Positions 57,754 to 64,000 of a stretch of 64,000 nucleotides of DNA are shown piece after piece. Position numbers and translations under genes: made by a program. Source of the stretch: Yamagishiella unicocca (Eukaryota > Chlorophyta > Chlorophyceae > Chlamydomonadales > Volvocaceae). The DNA lies in contig BDSL01000136.1 of the NCBI GenBank assembly GCA_003116995.1, positions 1-64,000 of the forward strand, read 5' to 3'. The notes below the pieces were generated by a model, which ran no database searches, was not told where the DNA came from, and worked only from the letters and a program-made list of their open reading frames with translations. Position 1 is the first letter of the stretch, and every line of letters starts with the position of its first letter.

Positions 57754-59651
57754 ATGGCAGTGGATTCGCATGATTACACGTTTAAGGTTAGGAAAAATGA
57801 AAATGGCGTCCAACTTGTTTTGGACAGCTGGCCGACGCGCGCGTTTTCTGACGTTATGACAGGTCTTGCTAGTAGGCGACAGCGGAGTGGGCAAGAGCTG
57901 CATTTTGACGCGATTTACGTCGGGATCATTTGAGGAGAGCACGACGTCGACGATAGGTGGGGATGAGGCGCCGCGACGATCGATTAGGGCCTTCTCGTAA
58001 CGAACAGCGCGCGCCCACTCCAATTCTCCCCAGGTGTGGACTTTAAAGTTAAATTCCTCGATGCGGAGGGCAAGCGCTGCAAGCTCACGATATGGGATAC
58101 AGCAGGGCAGGAGAGGTGGGTAGGGTGTAGACGGTCGCCTCCAACTCGCGCGACACTGCCGAAATCGATATTCCCAAGTCCGCTAGTACATAACACGAGT
58201 TGATTGGGAATCTGCCAAGGCCCCGGTAATTATCAAACCCAAGGCCACTGTGCAAGTGCCAAACCCTGACTGCAAGCCCAGTTCGGATCCCCCACACTTC
58301 ATGGCTTCAAGGCACGGTTTCATATTCTACTCCTTGCTCGGCCTCGGCGCAGTTCAGTTTTGATTTAGATGTGCGCCCGGGGCCCAGCCGTGTGCTTGCA
58401 CCCAGCCCCCTCACTCTGTTACCCTACTTAAGTGGGTTAAACCCAACCGTAAACTCAACCGTAAGGGTTAAACCCAACCGTAACTGCCCGGCCGTCGTTT
58501 TCCACAGGTTCCGCACCTTGACTAGCAGCTACTACCGGGGGGCGCAGGGTATCATCTTCGGTGGGTGGTGTGTCGGGGGCAGCCCGCCATTGCCTTGTAC
58601 AGGAGTGTTATGCCGTTGCCGTGATAGGTGGTCGTCCCGCGGCTCCGCGTTCCAACATATGTCCATATCCGTATGCCCCTTTCCTGCCTGCCTGCAACCA
58701 CACGGCTCTTACGCAATCCTCGCTGTCGTGCAGTGTACGACGTTACCCGCCGCGACACGTTTACGGCACTGGAGGCCAACTGGATGCGCGAGTTTGACAT
58801 ATACAGCACCGTTGAGGGCGCAATCAAGATGGTGGTGGCGAACAAGGTTGACCTGGTGGGTGTGGGAAGGATGATCCTCGCCGCCGGCATCAGACCATCG
58901 CCCGGACCACGCAGGATTGGAGCGGCCAAGCCGAGAGCAGCACCAAGCCGGGAGGGGATCGCGCAGTGCGTGGCTGCCGGCTGACCCTCTTCTGCACTCA
59001 CTCCGCGCCGCTTGCTGCCAACCCCGCACACAGGCTTCCGAGCGTCAGGTGAGCAGCGAGGAGGGTCACGACTTTGCCCGGCGGCACGGCTGCCTGTTCG
59101 TGGAGACGTCCGCTCGCGCCAACCTGGCGGTGGGGCAAGCGTTCGAGGAGCTCCTGATGAAGGTGGGCCAAGACGGGGCAGACGGCTGGTGCTTGGCTGG
59201 TAGACCAAGGTCGTAGCATGCCGTAGCGGTGGGGCCAACGAGGGGACCCGGGGTCGGGAGGTAGGCAAGGAGGGCGGGGAGGAGGGGAGTGTCAGCGGCA
59301 GCGGCGGGACTGCCTTGTGCGGACAAGTTTTGTTGGACTGCGTGCAGTGGTCAGGTGAAGGCTGCAGGACCTCGTGGCAGCCTTCGCACCCTCCATCGGG
59401 CGAGCGATACCGGGCAGCAGCTTTGCTTCTGTCCCTCCCCACATTTTTTATGCCACCTCCCCACATTGTAACCCCACCCCACGTCTTGCCGTACTCAAGC
59501 CTAGTCCGCCACGCATCAGACCCCCGGTCCTGCTTCTCGCCCGCCCCGGCAGATTCTTGACACGCCCGCGCTGCTGGAGACCACTGCCGTGGGCGGCATC
59601 AAGCTGGGATCAGCGCCCAGCAGCCAGCAGGCGGGCAGCTGCTCATGCTGA
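57754..59651 (+). CDS. RAB18: Rab18 / RabC small GTPase
   Basis: Small GTPase of the Rab18 (plant RabC) group, linked to ER and lipid-droplet membranes. Seven exons: 57754-57786, 57863-57956, 58034-58115, 58508-58560, 58734-58855, 59034-59162, 59553-59651, giving 203 aa with all phases matching. All G boxes are present: GDSGVGKS (P loop), the switch I Thr in [20 protein letters not shown] (Gln kept, so GTPase-competent), NKVD and [21 protein letters not shown] followed by [14 protein letters not shown] is typical of Rab18. The C terminus QQAGSCSC ends in the CxC form that Rab geranylgeranyl transferase modifies on both Cys residues. The N terminus is short ([11 protein letters not shown]), as expected for Rabs. 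Switch I reads [10 protein letters not shown], a longer and Thr/Ser-richer version than usual. Confidence 0.95.
58434..58482. repeat. 19-bp direct repeat in Rab18 intron 3
   Basis: GGGTTAAACCCAACCGTAA occurs at 58434-58452 and 58464-58482, with an extra partial CAACCGTAA between them. GGGTTAAACCC is itself a perfect inverted repeat. It lies just before the acceptor of exon 58508-58560. Confidence 0.85.
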
Positions 59652-59860
59652 TTCGCAGAGGTGCCGCTGCCGGGGTGGGGTGGGTGGCGCTCTCCCGTGA
59701 GGGGCCACAGGGGCCTGTCGCACGGCACGACTCCTCATCCCGGCCCCAGCCATTGTCACGCGACCGTGGCACCCCGCCATGCGAGACACGGGTGACCCAT
59801 GGGTCTCGCGGCGTTGTCTCTTACAAGTGGCAAGGCGGGTCGCAGGTCTGTCCGCTGCTC

Positions 59861-59865
59861 TGTAA
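59861..59865 (+). terminator. candidate poly(A) signal of Rab18
   Basis: TGTAA about 210 bases downstream of the Rab18 stop codon at 59651. Confidence 0.5.
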
Positions 59866-60894
59866 GGGCGGCTTGGCCCCGCTGTGTGCCATCATCAGCG
59901 CATCCGGGCGGACAGAGGGCATGCGAGCCGCCGGGTGGCATGCAGCTGAGCTTTGCGGAGGTGGGCAGTTCTGCGGGCTGAGCCGTGTGTGTGGGATCCA
60001 TTGTGTGCAATGGAGCTGAGGGTGAAGTGCCGCAGTGCGTGATGCAGGGGTAGGCGAGGCAGGGAGCCGAGGGGCGCAGAACGAGCGGTAGTTTGAGGAC
60101 CCTTGCGTCGGAGTGAATGTACGGCCAACTACCGGTATGCCGGCTGAGGGAAGAGATAGCTAAGGCGGGTTACTTGTGCTTTTGGAGTGGTGGTGGTGCT
60201 GCTGCTGCTGCTATGGCTGTTGCTGCTACTACATGTTTGGTTGCCTGACGTGGGAGCAGGCTGACGTGCGTCAGCTGCGTGGAGGGAGAGCTGGGGCTGC
60301 CAGGGGCTGCCGCCCAGGATGATGAGGCTTGGGGCTTGCGCCAACCTCGGCCGTCCGTAACGCCCAATGGATTCAGCAGGCGCCATGTTTCCTGCCGAGT
60401 TGGCTATTAGCCGTACACTGCGACTGACCGTGGCGTTCAGGAGGACGTGCGGGGCACCCTGGAAGTCTGAAGGAGGCACTAGTATGTCGCGTAGAATAGC
60501 TGTCTCTTGCCAGCGGCTCGTTCTCCACCGTCTGCACGTGCAAATATTTGTTCGGTGTTATTAACCGCCAACGTCTGCCAGACAGCGCCGGATGTGCAAA
60601 GTTTCGGCAATAAAGTTACTTTACGCTTCACCCTTTGGTTTATTTACTATTGACAATGAAAACGACCGCCTGCTTTCGGATGCATAAGCCTTAATCGCCC
60701 CGCCTGACTGCGCCAAATAACAAGAATCTGGCAAAAAGCACGTATTCACACCAATTTAGCATGTAGGTAATCAAGACATTTCTCCCTGCGCATAAGAGTT
60801 CATCACGGCCGCAACATGGAAGGCATCCTCCGGACCGGGCACGCTTTTGCACGTACCGCAGCCACAATGCACAGGCAGTAGATGACCGGCACGG
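59866..60894. other. spacer between Rab18 and the last gene
   Basis: About 1 kb without supported coding sequence. It includes a GCT/GGT-rich microsatellite-like patch at about 60189-60235 and a less GC-rich segment at 60590-60780. A short ATG frame at about 60816 ends after roughly 20 codons and could be an upstream frame of the next gene. Confidence 0.45.
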
Positions 60895-63245
60895 ATGGTT
60901 GTCAACAGTAGCAATCGGAGGCCTGCACGGCGCGTCGTCGTCGCTGCGTGCACATTGGTGTTAGGCAATGCGACGCGCAACGCTCACACCATCGCAAGAG
61001 CCGTCGAGGAGCTGCTGGCACGGGGCGGTGCAGCCATGCCCGTAGTTGGCGCCGCGGCGCAGGTGCTGACGGTGGCTGATCGCGGAGGCACCCAGGGAGG
61101 GGCTGTCCCTCCGCCGCGGACCAAGGCGCCACCGCCACCGGTGCCACCACCGCTGCCGCCTGATGGGTCAAACCAGCTGCAGTCCGCAGTCGCTGTGGTG
61201 CTGTCCAACGCACAGCACCACAGTGCGGCCTTGCGTCGCGCGTGTCTTCCCCATGTGACCCCCGCTGCCACCGGGCTCAGTGCAGCGGCAGCAGCTAAGC
61301 CGCGCATGGCGGCCAGCAGTCGCCGTCGGGAGCCGCCAGAAGCAGCTGCTGCGGTCAGGGTGCGGGAGCGGGTCCTGGGCGCTGCTGCAGCGGTTGCTGG
61401 CTGCCACCCGGGAGACAAGTGGCGACTGGAGCACGTGGAGGTGGGTTCGGTAGACAGCAGGCGGTCTAAGCCAGGCGCGCTCCTTCCTGACCCAAGGAAA
61501 TTGGACGGTAATACCAATTTGCCGTACATGTTTTAATGCACAGATCCTGGTGCGGTACCTGGCGTCGCTACCGCCTGGCGGCAGCTTCAACATTCGGCAG
61601 GCCGTGGAGGATCTGGGTACGGCAAGACGTCCAGCAGGAGGGGCCAGAGGGGCACTGGACGGGTTCCGTAGCACTAGCCATTGGTTGCTTACTCAATCCG
61701 TGTCGCAGCCGTTGAGCTCGAAGCCGCATGGTCTTGCTACCTCGTTGGTCATTGTGTCAACCCCCGCTAATGTGCGGCAGGCTGGGCGGAGCATCCCGCG
61801 CTGCAGCTGCCGCACGTGAAGCGGACAGTGCACCGGCGGGTGAACGACAAGCTGGTGCAGCTGCGGCGCATCTTGGCTCACGGCCATGACCCGATGCAAG
61901 GTGGGCATGAATTGGGGCGTGTGGTTGCTCGTCGGTCATGCAACGAGGGACCCCGCCGCCCGCCCACCACCCACTACAATAATCAGAGGTTACGGTGTCC
62001 GCAAGCCCGATCAAGCCCGATCAAGCCCGATCAAGCCCGGGACAAGAGAGGGCCTTACCATGACGGTGTGAGGATTACCCGTGTGGCGTACCTTGCTGTT
62101 CGTATCGTACATCAGTGTTACTCATCTAGTATTGCCGCATACACATCATGCCAAACGCAATGACTGTCGTAAACTCAAAGATGGCAGCTGCCGTTCATCG
62201 GACGACGTCCGTGGCATGCTATACCATGCCGTACAGGCCGGTACGACCTTCGGATGCGCAACGGGACGTCCGACTGGAAGGTAGGTACCGGGGGTGGACA
62301 GGTTACTGTCGTGCCGATACCCCTGAGTGGTCGCGTTTAACGCCTCCTTTGGCCAGCGGATAACAACGGATAGCCATAGCCGATTGACAGACTCTTGGTG
62401 ACCGGTATGCTGCGTATGCGGCACTGCCCATGCCAGATTGGTGTCCGGAATCTTACAAACCCGGGCTTGGAACCGTAGCATGAGCTTGTGCAGTGGGCAC
62501 GACCAGCAGCCCGCAGCCTCATGCTCGTCCCTGGCTACCGCCTTGCCGCTTGCAGGCCTGGATACGGCGCGCTTTCATGGTGCTTCCGGATCGAATGGCA
62601 AGTGTACGGAGTTCCAACCGAGGGTAGGGGCGCTCATCCGTGATGGCAGCGGGATGTATGGTGTGCTCGGGCCCACCCCGCCCACCCCTAAAAGCCATGC
62701 CTACATACGGTCCATGCAGGGCACAGCTACGGAGCTGGCAGACGTCATCGCTGCTGACCCCGACATTGCGCCCAAGCTCGACCTCAGGTAGGACTTGCGT
62801 ACCTGGACATGATGCTCAGCAAACAGGCCGAGCCTGGCAGGTTGTGTTGGCGGGAGTTGCCAAGCAGGGCATCTTTTCTTTCGCAGTAAGGTTAGAGAAC
62901 CATCACAGCGTCCCCAATGGGTGCAAATGCTGGAGGATGTCGGCCTCCCCCCGGTAACCTGCTTGATTATCTTGTCGTAATGCCGTACATGTGCACACGC
63001 AGGCCGCACCCCGGCTGCCGGGAGGTACGCAGGTGGAAGCGAGTCATGACCGGTGCGCTGTGCAGGTGGGTGGCTGCCATGTCCGCAGGCGGGGCAGGGG
63101 TGCGGCACACAGGGGCTGGGAGCCCCATACGCCCTGATCAGCCTCTCATAGCGCCCACATGCCACTCCACTCCTGCAGTTTTCCGTGGATCGTCAACACC
63201 GGCCTGAAGCGAGGGCGACTAACACTATATCGCCTTGACGAGCAG
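60895..63245 (+). CDS. unrecognised multi-exon gene, probably continuing beyond the window
   Basis: I do not recognise the family. A phase-consistent chain of exons is 60895-61440, 61544-61616, 61781-61900, 62556-62623, 62720-62787, 63033-63065, 63179-63245, coding for 325 residues and ending at a GT donor in phase 0. The first 180 residues are Ala/Arg/Pro-rich and low in complexity (a PPPPVPPPLPP stretch near 80). From residue 180 the sequence looks like a real domain: VRYLASLPPGGSFNIRQAVE, HPALQLPHVKRTVHRRVNDK, LVQLRRILAHGHDPMQ, ELADVIAADPDIAPKLDL, then FPWIVNTGLKRGRLTLYRLD. The 33-base exon 63033-63065 is supported only by phase and splice sites. The start ATG is the first in the frame; an upstream exon is possible. 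Remaining exons should be in 63246-64000 or beyond. Confidence 0.55.
62002..62040. repeat. 10-bp tandem repeat in an intron
   Basis: Nearly four copies of CAAGCCCGAT, in the long intron 61901-62555 of the last gene. Confidence 0.88.
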
Positions 63246-64000
63246 GTACAACACACTTATACTCATACTCATACTGCGGAAACTCGCACCACGTGACCCC
63301 TTAGGGGGCGCGCGAGCGTCGGTGCATGGGGCCAGATGGGAGCTGCTTGCTGTTGCCGGTCGTCTAGATGGGAGTTCAGGAGGATGGAATGGCGGTGTCG
63401 TCTGGTATGTGGAGGAGGAGCTCCCGCATCGCCCGGGAACTTTCGGCACCGGTCGGATCCCATCCAGCTCGCAGCAATCTGGTTCACACCTTCGCTCGCC
63501 GCGGCCATACTGGCTCGTCACGGTGGCTTTGCAGAGTGCCTGCGCTGAGTATCCTGTGGCTGTCCAGCTAGCCTGGTGGTCACCCACGCCCTTCGTTGCG
63601 AAGTATCAACTTCGCCAATGATGGCCTCTCAGCGGCGGCTTCGGTCGTCGCTCTACCTGATCAGTCCTGCAGGGCTGTATCCTACTTTGTGGTCTTCTTT
63701 CAGCATTTCTCTGGACTCTGGTAGCTTTCGCCGACACAGCTTCGTCGGCCCTGGTGTCTCTCGCGCATGCCGCAGCCGGTGCCAGTACGCAGCCTACGCA
63801 AGTCCTGCAAAGCTACCTGGCGTTGCATACTGAAGTGGTTTCCGTATTGCAGGCGAAGGTTGCGCCACGGCTCAGCCATTCGGGCGTGTTGCCGGTCTGC
63901 CTTTTTCTAGAGACTGCTGTTGGTGTTGACCTCAACTGGTTGATGGTATTAAGTACCATTGTTTCTTCCCGTCTCGCTATGGGCATCGGCCCGTTTCGGG
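63246..64000 (+). other. probable intron and further exons of the last gene, unresolved
   Basis: The exon ending at 63245 has a GT donor, so the gene should go on. Candidate acceptors are at about 63700 (TTCTTTCAG) and 63852 (GTATTGCAG), but reading from them in the needed phase gives early stops or no recognisable protein. Confidence 0.4.

Overview
The window looks like nuclear DNA of a volvocine green alga (Chlamydomonadales). The genes are split by many short, GC-rich introns with GT...AG ends. TGTAA poly(A) signals, the usual chlorophyte type, follow several stop codons. The gene content fits too: a giant Ser-Pro-rich cell-wall type glycoprotein, an EGF-bearing exostosin-like glycosyltransferase, TPX2 and a Rab18/RabC GTPase. 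The species cannot be named from the sequence alone.

Layout: 1-6714 is an AT-rich satellite with a 299-bp unit (22 full copies plus a partial one); its left side probably lies at a contig end. 6715-8380 has no gene I can support. 9026-15355 (-) is a 17-exon exostosin/GT47-like glycosyltransferase with an N-terminal membrane anchor and EGF-like repeats. 17166-22870 (+) is a two-exon, low-complexity nuclear-type protein with a histone-H1-like Lys/Ala segment, an acidic tract, one AT-hook and about 28 copies of a 19-residue Pro/Ala repeat. 24535-41373 (-) is a giant single-pass membrane glycoprotein of about 4,440 residues: signal sequence, Cys-containing globular part, about 2,700 residues of Ser/Pro-rich rod, a second globular part, a transmembrane helix and an 820-residue cytoplasmic tail. 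41990-45734 (-) is a SirB1/transglutaminase-like protein. 47004-49670 (+) is an RWDD2-like protein. 50074-51833 (-) is a mini-RNase III-like protein. 52304-57021 (+) is TPX2, 57754-59651 (+) is Rab18, and 60895 onward (+) is an unrecognised gene that probably leaves the window.

The gene models were built by hand from reading frames, splice consensus and intron-phase agreement. The exostosin, RWDD2, SirB1-like and Rab18 models are fully phase-consistent, with totals divisible by three. TPX2 also closes, with one donor unsettled and one inferred GC-AG intron. The middle of the RNase III gene and the end of the last gene are not settled. The giant glycoprotein is phase-consistent at nearly every splice junction, but its proline-coding exons carry four one-base frame losses. 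Three lie in long G runs and one in a short run of a tandem repeat, so they look like assembly errors rather than decay.

The genes do not form one pathway. Two (the exostosin-like enzyme and the giant glycoprotein) point to secretory or cell-wall biology, TPX2 to the spindle, Rab18 to ER/lipid-droplet traffic, and RNase III probably to organelle RNA. The most interesting object is the giant wall-type glycoprotein with a large cytoplasmic tail, a plausible wall-to-cytoplasm sensor or linker.
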